The notes under the pieces are model-generated. The model was not told the DNA's origin. It searched no databases and saw only the letters and a program-made list of their open reading frames with translations. From DATBJJ01 sp036556425 (lineage in GTDB: Bacteria > Acidobacteriota > Vicinamibacteria > Vicinamibacterales > 2-12-FULL-66-21): DNA of 64,000 bases. A program made the translations under genes and the position numbers. Numbering within the stretch: position 1 is the stretch's first letter; every line of letters begins with the position of its first letter. The stretch spans positions 1-64,000 of the forward strand of contig DATBJJ010000044.1 in assembly GCA_036556425.1 (NCBI GenBank). The letters run 5' to 3'. This document shows positions 9,053 through 18,031 of this stretch, in pieces.

Positions 9053-10858
9053 TCACCGGACTTCGTCCCGGCTCGACCATAGCGACTGCACGATGCGGAG
9101 CAATACCGTTCCGCTTGCGAGGAACACGATCGCCAAGATCGACGCGGTGCCCGGACGTCCGTAGAGGATGTTGCCGACGGTGAAGAGCGACGACCAGATC
9201 GCGATGCACCCCGCGACCCAACCGACGAGCGCCATCGGAATGTTGTCCGGCGATTTGCGCGCGGCCGGGTTCGCGAGCGGCCGAATCGCGCTCCATCCGG
9301 GTCCCGCGGGACGCACTTTTTCGTAGAACCGGACCAGCACAGCTCGATCCGTTTGCGGACCGAGGTACGCGGTCGCGACCCAGCCCACCGTCGTGGCCGC
9401 AATCGTGATGAGCAGCGCCCGATGCGTGGTCATCGAATACCCGCTTCGCGCCATCGCGAGGAGCAGGACCGAGACGGCGAACGAGCTGATCATCGCGACG
9501 ACTTCGCACCACGCGTTCACGCGCCACCAGAACCAGCGCACGAGATACAAGAGGCCGGTGCCCGCGCCGACCTGCAGGATGACGTCGAACGCGTCCTTCG
9601 CCGTGTCGAGCAGGTAGACGAGCCCGGACGAGGAGAAGAACAGCACGATTGTCGCCACGCGCCCGGCGTTCACGTAGTGCCCTTCGTCGGCGTCGCGTTT
9701 GACGAAGCGCCGGTAGAAGTCGTGAACGAGGTACGACGCGCCCCAGTTGAGGTGCGTCAGGATCGTCGACGAGTTCGCCGCGACGAGGCCGCCCACCATC
9801 AATCCGACGAAGCCTGCCGGGAGGAACCGCAGCATCGCGGGATACGCGATGTCGTGACCGAGCAGCGCGGGATCGAGATTGGGAAACGCGCGCTGGATGT
9901 CGGCGAGCTCGGGATACACGAGCAATGACGCGAGCGCCACCAGGATCCACGGCCAGGGCCGCAGCACGTAGTGCGCGATGTTGAAGAAGAGCACGGCGCC
10001 GAGCGCATCCTTCTCCGACTTCGACGCGAGCATCCGCTGCGCGATGTAGCTCCCACCGCCGGGCTCCGCTCCCGGATACCAGACCGCCCACCATTGCACG
10101 GCGATCGGCATCACGAAGACCGCGATCGCGATCTCCCAATTGTTGGTGAAGTCCGGCAGCACCGCGAGGTAATCCAGGCCGCCCGGGCCCTTTGCAGCGG
10201 AGAGCTTCTCCACGAGGGCGGAGAGGCCGCCGACTTGCGGCGCCTGAAGGGCGAAGTACGCGGCGGCAATCACCGCGGTCATCTTGATGAAGAACTGAAT
10301 CATGTCGATGACGAGCACGCCCCACAGCCCCGAATGCGCCGCAAAGACGACGTTGAGGATGCCCACGCCGAGGAGCGTCTGCCATCGTTCGAGGCCGAAG
10401 AGAATGCCGGCGATCTTGCACGCCGCCAGGTTCACCGTCGCCATGATCATGCAGTTGAAGAGGAATCCAAGGTAGATGGCGCGGAAGCCGCGCACGACGC
10501 TGGCCGCCGTGCCCGAGTAGCGAATCTCGTAGAACTCGAGATCAGTCAGCACGCCCGATCGTCTCCAGAGGCGCGCGTAGAAGAACACCGTCGCGACCCC
10601 GGTGAGCACGAAGGCCCACCACACCCAATTTCCCGCGACGCCGTTCCTGCGCACGATGTCGGTGACGAGGTTGGGCGTGTCGCTGCTGAAGGTCGTCGCG
10701 ACCATCGAGAGCCCCGCGAGCCACCACGGCACCGCGCGGCCGGACGCGAAGAACTCGGACGTATTGCGCCCCGCCCGCCGGGCGAAGAACAGCGCCGGCA
10801 TGAAGCACACGACGAGCGACACCGCCACAATGAGCCAGTCGAGGAGGGTGAGGGTCAT
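9053..10858 (-). CDS. Sodium:solute symporter family protein (second)
   Basis: A 601-residue polytopic transporter. SSS features include a helical N-terminus (TLLDWLIVAVSLVVCF), GRAVPWWLAGLSMVATTFS, an SGLWGVLVIDMIQFFIKM segment equivalent to the family's GG-T-D-Q region, and PAGFVGLMVGGLVAANSST. It is larger than the first symporter, has no coiled-coil insertion, and belongs to a different subgroup. I chose ATG 10858 (MTLTLLDW); MGAAMTL at 10870 is possible. The longer upstream ORF extension covers the divergent gene and is not coding. The starts of this gene and of the divergent small Cys/His gene lie within about a dozen bases of each other. Substrate unknown. Confidence 0.9.
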   Translation of the reverse strand: MTLTLLDWLIVAVSLVVCFMPALFFARRAGRNTSEFFASGRAVPWWLAGLSMVATTFSSDTPNLVTDIVRRNGVAGNWVWWAFVLTGVATVFFYARLWRRSGVLTDLEFYEIRYSGTAASVVRGFRAIYLGFLFNCMIMATVNLAACKIAGILFGLERWQTLLGVGILNVVFAAHSGLWGVLVIDMIQFFIKMTAVIAAAYFALQAPQVGGLSALVEKLSAAKGPGGLDYLAVLPDFTNNWEIAIAVFVMPIAVQWWAVWYPGAEPGGGSYIAQRMLASKSEKDALGAVLFFNIAHYVLRPWPWILVALASLLVYPELADIQRAFPNLDPALLGHDIAYPAMLRFLPAGFVGLMVGGLVAANSSTILTHLNWGASYLVHDFYRRFVKRDADEGHYVNAGRVATIVLFFSSSGLVYLLDTAKDAFDVILQVGAGTGLLYLVRWFWWRVNAWCEVVAMISSFAVSVLLLAMARSGYSMTTHRALLITIAATTVGWVATAYLGPQTDRAVLVRFYEKVRPAGPGWSAIRPLANPAARKSPDNIPMALVGWVAGCIAIWSSLFTVGNILYGRPGTASILAIVFLASGTVLLRIVQSLWSSRDEVR

Positions 10859-10868
10859 GGCGGCGCCC

Positions 10869-11234
10869 ATGATACGCTGGAGCGACGTGTTTCCGACGCT
10901 CAGACCGCGGGGCCGATCGGTACGGCGGGTGGCCGTGTTCGTCATCGTGGCGGCGCTCGGGCCGCTACTGATGCCGCACGCCGGCGACGACGACCAGCTG
11001 TGCGTCCCTGTCGAAGCCGGCTCCGGCACGCCCGTGATGCGGACGCCGGCGGCCGCGCCGCAGCCGCATCACTGCGCGGTGTGCCACTCGATCCGATCGT
11101 TCCGCACTGCGCTCGCCGACTGTGGTCCGGCAGCCGCCCGGCTCGTCTCCGAGCAGGCGGTCGCCGACGCGATGCGCGCATGGCGCCGCGCGCCGGCGCT
11201 CGATCGTCTTCCCGCTCGCGCTCCTCCCGCATAG
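10869..11234 (+). CDS. Small membrane-anchored Cys/His protein (HHCAVCH motif)
   Basis: A 121-residue protein with a basic N-terminus, one hydrophobic helix (about 21-36), then an exported segment with C45, an HHCAVCH cluster (H67-H73) and a later Cys. CAVCH formally fits the c-type heme motif, but the doubled His and the short unstructured context look more like a metal-binding patch. It reads into a ZnuD-like TonB receptor 82 bases downstream, so a periplasmic role in handling the receptor's metal is a reasonable inference. The ATG at 10869 overlaps, on the opposite strand, the alternative symporter start. I do not recognise a named family. Confidence 0.6.
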   Translation: MIRWSDVFPTLRPRGRSVRRVAVFVIVAALGPLLMPHAGDDDQLCVPVEAGSGTPVMRTPAAAPQPHHCAVCHSIRSFRTALADCGPAAARLVSEQAVADAMRAWRRAPALDRLPARAPPA

Positions 11235-11316
11235 TCCATCGAGATCGAACGCTCGAAATTCGGACGCTCGCACGCGTCCATTCCGTGGACTTGTACTGTT
11301 CGCCAGGGAGGCATTC

Positions 11317-13542
11317 ATGTTCTCGCGATTCTTCGTGACGCGCGCCCGTGCGCGCTTGTTTTCGTCGCTCGTTGCCGCAGTGATGGCGCTGTCGATGGTC
11401 TCGATCGCTCACGCGCAGGGTGTCGCCGTATCGGGCCGCCTTTATCATTCCGTCTCGCTCAAGCCGGTCGCGAACGCGACCGTCCTCGTCGAAGGGACCA
11501 AGCTCGAAACCAAATCGGATTCGGACGGCCGGTATTCGATCCCGAACGTGCCGCAGGGCGCGTATCACCTCATCATCATCGCGCCGGCGTTCGTCCCGAC
11601 GCGCGCCGAGCTGACGGTGGCGCAAGCGCCGGTGACGCTCGACGTCGCGGTCGATCCTGAATTGCATTACTCGGAAGTCGTGTCGGTGAGCCCTGACGCG
11701 CGCAACCAGTTCGACGCGTATCAGCCGACGTCGGTGCTGAGCGGACACGATCTCACGAAGCAGCTCCAGAGCGGGTTGGGCGCGACGCTGGCGTCGCAGC
11801 CCGGCGTCGCGGAGCGATCGTTCGGCCCCGGTCCGTCGCGGCCGATCATTCGCGGGCTCGACGGCGATCGCGTGCTGATTCTGGAAGACGGTCAGCGCGT
11901 CGGCGATCTCTCCAGCCAATCGGGCGACCACGGCGTCACGCTGAATCCCGCGTCGGCATCGGTCATCGAAGTCGTGCGCGGACCGGCGACGTTGTTGTAC
12001 GGATCGAATGCGATCGGCGGGTTGGTCAACGTGATTTCCGACGCGATTCCGACACGGCGCGTGAACGGGACCCACGGAGGCGCGACGCTCGACCTGGGCT
12101 CGGCGGCGTCCGAGGCCGGCGGCGCCGCGGACATCCTCGTCGGCAACAACCGATGGGCGCTTCACGCGTCGGGGAGCGCTCGCCGAAGCGGCGACGTCGA
12201 TACGCCCGACGGAACGATCGATAACACGCAATCGCGTGGAGGATTCGGATCGGTTGGACTCGCCTGGACGGGCGAGCGCGGATACTTCGGCGGCAGCTAC
12301 GGCTACGACGACACGAAGTACGGCATCCCGTTCGTCGAAGAAGGGCAGATTCAGTTGACGCCGCGGCGCCACATGTTCGGTTTGCGCGCTGGGGCCGATC
12401 GACTCGAGGGCCCATTCTCGTCGTATCGCGTGCTGTTCGGCTATCGCGACTATCAACACGATGAGCTCGAGGGCGAGGAAGTCGGCACGCACTTCAGCAA
12501 CAAGACCGCAGACGTCAACGCGCAAGTCAAACACCGCCCGATCGGCCGGCTCACCGGAACGATCGGTGGGTCGTACTTCGATCGCGCGTTCGCGGCGGCG
12601 GGCGAGGAAGCCCTCGCGCCGCCGGTGGACGAGCGCGCGACGGCGCTCTTCGTGTACGAAGAGCTGACGTGGCCTCATGCGACCGTGCAATTCGGCGCCC
12701 GCGTGAACTGGGCGTCGTTCGCACCCGAGGGCGGACTGCGCGATCGCGACTTCACCGACGGTTCCGCGTCCGTTGGCGTGCTGCTGCGGCCGGCGGCGGC
12801 GAACGACAAGCTGACGCTCGCGCTGAGCCTCGCTCGCGCCACGCGCAATCCCGCCCTCGAGGAGCTGTATTTCTTCGGCACGCACCCCGGCAACTTCGCG
12901 TTCGAGGTCGGCAATCCCGATCTTCAGTCCGAGGTCGGCCTTGGCTTCGACGCGTCGCTCAGATGGCGCCACCGCCGCTTCGCCGGTGAGGTCACGTACT
13001 TCCGCAACAGCATCGACAAGTACATCTTCCGCAACCCCATCTCGCTCGAGGAGTTCGAGGAGCAATTTCCGGGGGAGGATCCGGGTGAGTTTCCGGTGAT
13101 TCAGTTCGTGGCCGCCGACAGCCTGTTGCAGGGCGTCGAAGCGCACGCCGACGTCGAAGTGGCGAGAGGCCTCTTCGGCGAGCTCGGCTTCGATCTCGTA
13201 CGCGGCGAGCTGCGCGACACGAAGGATCCGCTGCCGCGCATTCCGCCGACCCGCTTTCGAGGCGGCCTGCGGTATCAACGCGGCGGATTCGAAGCGGGCG
13301 GCGAGGTCAGCGCCGCCGCCAAACAGGATCGCGTATTCGGCGCGGAGACGCCGACCGATGGCTTCACGCTGCTGAAGCTCTTCGGCGCGTACTCTTTCGG
13401 CTCGGGGAGCGTCGTCAACACATTCACCGTGCGGCTCGACAACGCGACGAACGAGCTGTACCGAAATCACCTCTCTCTGATCAAGGACTTCGTGCCAGAG
13501 ATGGGGAGGAATTTCAAGGTGGTGTATTCGGTGAAATTCTGA
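11317..13542 (+). CDS. TonB-dependent receptor, ZnuD-like, probable metal uptake
   Basis: A 741-residue protein: a signal peptide ending AHAQG, a carboxypeptidase-regulatory domain (VSGRLYHSVSLKPVANATV to PTRAELTV), a plug with PGVAERSFGPGPSRPIIRGL and GDRVLILEDGQRVGDLSSQ, and a barrel ending VVYSVKF. The plug text and the barrel motif NPALEELYFFGTHPGNFAFE resemble the zinc receptor ZnuD and related metal receptors, more than the Oar-like receptor at 5.9-8.8 kb. GGGAGG sits six bases before the ATG at 11317. The upstream Cys/His protein supports a metal role. It converges on the ADOP gene, and the gap is filled by heptad repeats. Confidence 0.9.
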   Translation: MFSRFFVTRARARLFSSLVAAVMALSMVSIAHAQGVAVSGRLYHSVSLKPVANATVLVEGTKLETKSDSDGRYSIPNVPQGAYHLIIIAPAFVPTRAELTVAQAPVTLDVAVDPELHYSEVVSVSPDARNQFDAYQPTSVLSGHDLTKQLQSGLGATLASQPGVAERSFGPGPSRPIIRGLDGDRVLILEDGQRVGDLSSQSGDHGVTLNPASASVIEVVRGPATLLYGSNAIGGLVNVISDAIPTRRVNGTHGGATLDLGSAASEAGGAADILVGNNRWALHASGSARRSGDVDTPDGTIDNTQSRGGFGSVGLAWTGERGYFGGSYGYDDTKYGIPFVEEGQIQLTPRRHMFGLRAGADRLEGPFSSYRVLFGYRDYQHDELEGEEVGTHFSNKTADVNAQVKHRPIGRLTGTIGGSYFDRAFAAAGEEALAPPVDERATALFVYEELTWPHATVQFGARVNWASFAPEGGLRDRDFTDGSASVGVLLRPAAANDKLTLALSLARATRNPALEELYFFGTHPGNFAFEVGNPDLQSEVGLGFDASLRWRHRRFAGEVTYFRNSIDKYIFRNPISLEEFEEQFPGEDPGEFPVIQFVAADSLLQGVEAHADVEVARGLFGELGFDLVRGELRDTKDPLPRIPPTRFRGGLRYQRGGFEAGGEVSAAAKQDRVFGAETPTDGFTLLKLFGAYSFGSGSVVNTFTVRLDNATNELYRNHLSLIKDFVPEMGRNFKVVYSVKF

Positions 13543-13547
13543 TCGCG

Positions 13548-13607
13548 TCGGGACTCGGGAGTCGGCTGTCGGTTCCCGGCGCCCGGATCCCGGATCCCGA
13601 GTCCCGA
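13548..13607. repeat. Inverted heptad array between convergent genes
   Basis: A perfect 13-bp inverted repeat (TCGGGACTCGGGA at 13548-13560, its complement at 13595-13607) encloses a 34-base loop. The right arm belongs to a run of 7-bp units (CCCGGAT, CCCGGAT, CCCGAGT, CCCGATC). In RNA from either strand it would form a stable hairpin just after the stop codon, so it may act as a bidirectional terminator. Confidence 0.85.
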
Positions 13608-13611
13608 TCCG

Positions 13612-13639
13612 ATTCACTAATCACCATTCACCATTCACC
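13612..13639. repeat. ATTCACC heptad array running into the ADOP stop
   Basis: Four contiguous 7-bp units: ATTCACT, AATCACC, ATTCACC, ATTCACC. The TGA of the ADOP gene (13621-13623) lies inside the second unit, so the last residues of the permease (VNGEW) are encoded by the array. Confidence 0.85.
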
Positions 13640-16317
13640 GCCTTCACCGGGTCGATGCGCGCGGCGCGATGCGTGGGCGCGGCGCAGGCGGCAAGCGTGA
13701 CCAGGATCATGATCGCGGCAACGGCGGCGTAGGTCGCCGGGTCGGTCGGGCTGACGCCGTACAATTCGCGCGCGAGAAGCCGCATCACGACGACGGCGCC
13801 GGTCATGCCAAGCGCGACGCCGGTGAGCGACAACATCAGGCCGTCTTTCGCGACGGCCCACAGCACGTCGCGCCGCCGCGCGCCGAGCGCGAGGCGAATT
13901 CCAATCTCGCGCGTCCGCTTCGAGACGAGAAACGCCAGCACGCCGTAGATGCCGACCATACCGAGCGCCAGGGCGAGCGCGGCGAACGTGCTGAAGAGCA
14001 TCGCGATCGACGCGGGTATCGAGACCGCGTCCGTCACCGCTGCGGCGAGCCGCCTGGGCTCGCTGACGGGCACGTCCGCGCTCGCTGCCGCGACGGCGTC
14101 TTTGATCATCGCGCCGACGCTGCCGTCCGCGTCGCCCGCGGCGCTCGACGCGACGAGCGTCATCTCGACGGGAAGCGCGCCGTTCTCGAGCGTCGCGCGC
14201 CGGCTGAACGGAACGTACATCGAGCCGTCGATCCACGGCGGCACGTCCCGTTGCAGATCGAACGCGCGCACGTCGTCCGCGACGCCCACGACGGTGTGCC
14301 AGACGTCCTCGTTCACGAAGCGAATGCGTTTGCCGAGCGCGGCGGTCTCATCGTTCCAGTACTTGCGCGCGGTCGAGCGCGGAACGATCGCGACGGCGGG
14401 ATTGCCCGAGAGATCCGCGGCCGTGAATTCGCGTCCCGCGTAGAGGCGCACGTTCATCACACGAAAGTACTCGGGCGTCACGACGTTCAGCCAGAAGAGC
14501 GGGAGCGATCGCTTGGCGCCGGCGTCGCGCAGCCCTTCGACGATCACGGATCGCTTCGCGACGTCGCCGGCGAGCGGCAGCGTATTGATCAGGGCCGCGC
14601 GGCTGACGCCCGGCGTTGAATGGACGTTCTGGAGGACCTGCGCGTAAAAAGCGAGGCAGCGATCCGCGTCCGCGCAGAACGGACGGCTTGGGGTGAGATG
14701 CGCCGTTACGAGGCGCGCCGGACGGAATCCAGTGTCCACGCGCGAGAGCGTCCAGAAACTGCGAACGAGCAAACCGGCCGCGATGACGACGAGGACGGCT
14801 GATGCGACTTCGGCGACGACGAGTGCGTTGCGAAGCCTCGGGCTGACCGCGTGCGCGGCGCCGCGTCCGCCGGCGGTCAGCGAATCGGATACGTTCGTGC
14901 GCGCGGCCTGCCATGCCGGCGCAACGCCGAAAACGATCCCGGTCGCGATCGCGAGACACGCCGTGAACGCAAGCACGCGCCAATCGACGGCGGCGCGATC
15001 GAGTCCCGGCGTGTTCGCGGGGAGCACGCGCGCGAGGAGCGAGAGTCCCTGTGTCGCGACAAGGAGACCGGCGGCGCCGCCGGCGCCCGCAAGCACCACG
15101 CTCTCCGTCAAGAGCTGCTGCGCGATGCGCAACTGACCCGCACCGAGCGCGGCGCGGACGCCGATCTCCTTCGCGCGCGCTCCCGCACGGGCGAGCGTGA
15201 GGTTCGCGACGTTCGCGCAGGCGATCACGAGAATCATCCCGACGACGCCGAGGAGCACGAGCAGACGTCCGCGCACGTTCGCCGTCAGCCCTGTGTGAAG
15301 CGGCACGACGGTGGCATCCGCGTTCCAGGCCGGAGGCATCGGCCATGGAAAGAGCGGAAGCAGATCCGCTTGAAAGGCGCGCAGGTCCGCGGCGGCTTGC
15401 TCGATCGCCGCCCCTCGATGAAGGCGGCCTATGCCCGGCATGTAATCGCTGGCCCAATGCGCTTGCGGATCGCGCGCGTCGATGTGAAGAGGAATCCAGA
15501 GCTCGATGTCCGCGTTGGGAAACGCGAAGGCCGGGGGCATGATGCCGATGACTTCGCGGTTGACGCCGTCGAGCGTGATCGATCGTCCGACGATCGCGGG
15601 ATCGCCTCCGAAACGCCGCTGCCACGCGGCATGGCTCAGAACGACGAAGCTGTCGGCGCCGGCGGCGTCTTCACCCGATCGAAAGGTGCGGCCGGACGCG
15701 GCCGGAATTCCGAGGATGTCGAACATCTCGGCGGAGACCATCGCGCCGCGTACGCGCGCGGGCCGATCGCGGCCGGTGAGGTTGAATCGATGATCCTGCG
15801 CGTAGACAGCGACGCGCATCGAGTGGATGCGGTCGCGCATCGCGGCGAACGCGCCGCGCGGATACGTTCCGGTCATCGCAACCAGGCGGTCGGGATCCGG
15901 ATAGGGCAGCGGACGCAGCAGGATTGCGTTGACGAGGCTGAACACCGCGGTGTTCGCGCCGATGCCGAGCGCGAGCGTGAGGACCGCGACCGTGGTGAAC
16001 GCCGGCTGCCGACGCAGCGCGCGGATTGCGTAGCGGACGTCTCGAAGGACCGTCTCGACGATGGGGACTCGTCGAACGTCGCGGCAGTGTTCCTTGGCGC
16101 CTTCGACGCCGCCGAAGTCCCGCAGCGCCCGCCGCCGGGCCGCGTCCGCCGGCAGACCTGATTCGAGATGGCGGTCCGCCTGCTCCGCGATGTGATGCTG
16201 GATCTCGTCCGCGATCTCGCGCTCGTTCGCGCCGCGGTGAATCCATGCGCGCAGCCTCGCCCGCGCCCCCATCAGCCGTCGCTCGAATCGAAGCGCCGCT
16301 TTCGTGAAGAACGACAT
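13621..16317 (-). CDS. ADOP-family ABC transporter permease
   Basis: An 898-residue MacB/FtsX-type permease of the acidobacterial duplicated orphan permease family. A cytosolic N-terminus (EREIADEIQHHIAEQADRHL; ALRDFGGVEGAKEHCRDVR) precedes RDVRYAIRALRRQPAFTTVA and ALGIGANTAVFSLVNAILL. Two MacB_PCD/FtsX units then follow, the second ending LALGARRRDVLWAVAKDG and PTHRAARIDPVKAV. No ATPase gene is adjacent, as is usual for the family. ATG 16317 has GGAG six bases upstream; longer in-frame starts run into the promoter. The usual C-terminal end is replaced by NGEW from the heptad array. A double operator over its promoter implies repression, probably by a PadR-type regulator encoded elsewhere. 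Confidence 0.93.
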   Translation of the reverse strand: MSFFTKAALRFERRLMGARARLRAWIHRGANEREIADEIQHHIAEQADRHLESGLPADAARRRALRDFGGVEGAKEHCRDVRRVPIVETVLRDVRYAIRALRRQPAFTTVAVLTLALGIGANTAVFSLVNAILLRPLPYPDPDRLVAMTGTYPRGAFAAMRDRIHSMRVAVYAQDHRFNLTGRDRPARVRGAMVSAEMFDILGIPAASGRTFRSGEDAAGADSFVVLSHAAWQRRFGGDPAIVGRSITLDGVNREVIGIMPPAFAFPNADIELWIPLHIDARDPQAHWASDYMPGIGRLHRGAAIEQAAADLRAFQADLLPLFPWPMPPAWNADATVVPLHTGLTANVRGRLLVLLGVVGMILVIACANVANLTLARAGARAKEIGVRAALGAGQLRIAQQLLTESVVLAGAGGAAGLLVATQGLSLLARVLPANTPGLDRAAVDWRVLAFTACLAIATGIVFGVAPAWQAARTNVSDSLTAGGRGAAHAVSPRLRNALVVAEVASAVLVVIAAGLLVRSFWTLSRVDTGFRPARLVTAHLTPSRPFCADADRCLAFYAQVLQNVHSTPGVSRAALINTLPLAGDVAKRSVIVEGLRDAGAKRSLPLFWLNVVTPEYFRVMNVRLYAGREFTAADLSGNPAVAIVPRSTARKYWNDETAALGKRIRFVNEDVWHTVVGVADDVRAFDLQRDVPPWIDGSMYVPFSRRATLENGALPVEMTLVASSAAGDADGSVGAMIKDAVAAASADVPVSEPRRLAAAVTDAVSIPASIAMLFSTFAALALALGMVGIYGVLAFLVSKRTREIGIRLALGARRRDVLWAVAKDGLMLSLTGVALGMTGAVVVMRLLARELYGVSPTDPATYAAVAAIMILVTLAACAAPTHRAARIDPVKAVNGEW

Positions 16318-16329
16318 ATCTGCTCCGAG

Positions 16330-16346
16330 CTCTCGGTTACCGAGAG
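16330..16346. promoter_or_regulatory. Operator 1 of ADOP gene (perfect 17-bp palindrome)
   Basis: CTCTCGGTTACCGAGAG: 8-bp arms around a central T. It covers the predicted ADOP transcription start (about 16342 on the minus strand), a position where a bound repressor would block initiation. The regulator is not encoded nearby. Confidence 0.65.
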
Positions 16347-16348
16347 AG

Positions 16349-16377
16349 AGCATACGCCGCTCCCTCTCGGTAAGCAA
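16349..16377 (-). promoter_or_regulatory. ADOP promoter
   Basis: On the minus strand TTGCTT (16377-16372), an exact 17-base spacer and TATGCT (16354-16349). The predicted start is near 16342, giving a leader of about 25 bases with GGAG before the ATG. Both flanking operators overlap this promoter. Confidence 0.55.
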
Positions 16378-16380
16378 GAG
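16364..16380. promoter_or_regulatory. Operator 2 of ADOP gene (14/17 match to operator 1)
   Basis: CTCTCGGTAAGCAAGAG matches operator 1 at 14 of 17 positions and overlaps the ADOP -35 element. The two centres are 34 bp apart, about three helical turns, so bound dimers would face the same side of the DNA. Confidence 0.55.
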
Positions 16381-16446
16381 GTCGCACGGACGATCCATCG
16401 CTCTTACACGCATCGCGTATCATCAACGCACCAGCGGAGGCATCAC

Positions 16447-18030
16447 ATGCAGTTTTCGCGGCGCGAGTTCCTGGAGACGACTGCGGCGGCCGGGATCGCG
16501 GGAATGTTTCAGCGCGGAACGGTCGCGCGCCGCGTGTTTCGACATGGCGTCGCGAGCGGCGATCCGCTGGCCGACAGCGTGATCCTCTGGACCCGCATCA
16601 CCGCGCCGGCTGCGGCGACACCCGAAGTCGCGTGGGAAGTCGCGGCCGACGCGGCGTTCAGGCGGATCGTGCTGCGCGGCGCCGCGCAAACCGGCGCCGA
16701 GCGCGACTTCAGCGTGAAGATCGACGCGAACGGGCTCCGGCCGGCGACGACGTACTACTATCGATTCCTTGCGCTCGGCGAGCGATCGCCGATCGGACGG
16801 ACGAAGACGCTGCCGGTCTCATTGGTCGAGCGCGTGCGGCTCGCGGTCGCGTCGTGCTCCAACCTGCCGTTTGGATACTTCAACGTGTATCGGCGAATCG
16901 CACAGCGCGGTGATCTCGACGCCGTCCTGCACCTCGGCGACTACTTCTACGAGTACGAGAACGGCCGCTATGGCGACGGCAAGCCGTACAACCGGATTCC
17001 GGCGCCGGATCGCGAGATCATCGCGCTCGTCGACTACCGCACGCGGCACGCGCAGTACAAAGCGGATCCCGATCTCCAGGAAGCGCACCGGCAGCATCCG
17101 TGGATCGCCGTCTGGGACGATCACGAGATCGCGAACAACACGTGGCGCGAGGGCGCCGAAAACCATCAACCGGATCGCGGCGAAGGAGCGTTCAGCGCGC
17201 GGCGCGAGGCGGCCGTCCGCGCGTACTTCGAATGGATGCCGATTCGCGAGGATCGCGCGACGCGTCAAGCGAGAATCTACCGGACGTTCCCGCTCGGCGG
17301 CTTGGCGGATCTGATCATGCTCGACACGCGGCTGATCGATCGCGACGAGCAGGCGCCGCGCCGCGAAGACATCGCGATCGTCGACAACCCGTCGCGATCG
17401 GTGCTCGGGGCCGCTCAAGAACATTGGCTCTTCGCCGAGCTCGCGGAATCGAAGCGCGCCGGCGTGAGGTGGCAGCTCCTCGGACAGCAGATTCCGTTCG
17501 CGCCGCTGAGCCTTCCCGGCGCCACGCCGGCGAGCACCGATACGTGGGACGGGTACCGCCCGTCGCGTCAGCGGGTCATCGACGCGATCCGCGAGCGGAA
17601 GCTCTCGAACGCCGTGATCCTCACCGGCGACGTGCACAGCTCGTGGGGCTACGACGTGCCGATCAATCCGTGGGACGGCTACGACGCGACGAGCGGACGC
17701 GGGACGGTCGCCGTCGAGGTCGTCACGCCGTCGGTGACCTCGCCGAGCGGCTTTGGCACGCCGGCGGAAGCGGCGCGGCGGATCGAGAGGTACCGCAAGG
17801 AGCGACCGCACCTTCGATACGTCGACGGCGAGCTGCGCGGGTACGCCATCGTGGATCTCACGCGCGAGCGGATGCAGGCGGATTGGTATTACGTGCCGAC
17901 GGTCACCGCGAAGAACGACACCGAGTCATTCGGAAAGGGGCTCGTGAGCGTCGCGGGAAGCCCGCACCTCGTCGACGCCGCGACGCCGGCATCGCCGAAG
18001 TCGAGCGCGGATCCCGCGCCGGAGGATTAG
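16447..18030 (+). CDS. phoD: PhoD-family alkaline phosphatase, Tat-exported
   Basis: A 527-residue metallophosphatase beginning with a twin-arginine signal (FSRREFLETTAAAGIAGM). A PhoD N-terminal Fn3-like domain (FRHGVASGDPLADSVILWTR) is followed by the catalytic domain with HLGDYFYEYENGRY, AVWDDHEIANNTW, the LDTRLIDRDEQ segment and LTGDVHSSWGYD, which hold the metal-binding residues. These enzymes hydrolyse phosphodiesters and monoesters outside the cytoplasm to release phosphate. GGAGG lies seven bases before the ATG. Its promoter region is shared with the divergent ADOP gene, so the two operators could affect both. It ends one base from the stop of the convergent transglycosylase. Confidence 0.93.
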   Translation: MQFSRREFLETTAAAGIAGMFQRGTVARRVFRHGVASGDPLADSVILWTRITAPAAATPEVAWEVAADAAFRRIVLRGAAQTGAERDFSVKIDANGLRPATTYYYRFLALGERSPIGRTKTLPVSLVERVRLAVASCSNLPFGYFNVYRRIAQRGDLDAVLHLGDYFYEYENGRYGDGKPYNRIPAPDREIIALVDYRTRHAQYKADPDLQEAHRQHPWIAVWDDHEIANNTWREGAENHQPDRGEGAFSARREAAVRAYFEWMPIREDRATRQARIYRTFPLGGLADLIMLDTRLIDRDEQAPRREDIAIVDNPSRSVLGAAQEHWLFAELAESKRAGVRWQLLGQQIPFAPLSLPGATPASTDTWDGYRPSRQRVIDAIRERKLSNAVILTGDVHSSWGYDVPINPWDGYDATSGRGTVAVEVVTPSVTSPSGFGTPAEAARRIERYRKERPHLRYVDGELRGYAIVDLTRERMQADWYYVPTVTAKNDTESFGKGLVSVAGSPHLVDAATPASPKSSADPAPED

Positions 18031-18031
18031 C

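Noticed and set aside
11053..11090. CAVCH as a c-type heme attachment site
   Set aside because: The motif fits CxxCH, but the protein lacks a distal Met or cytochrome fold and the preceding doubled His suggests a metal patch. Not excluded by sequence alone.
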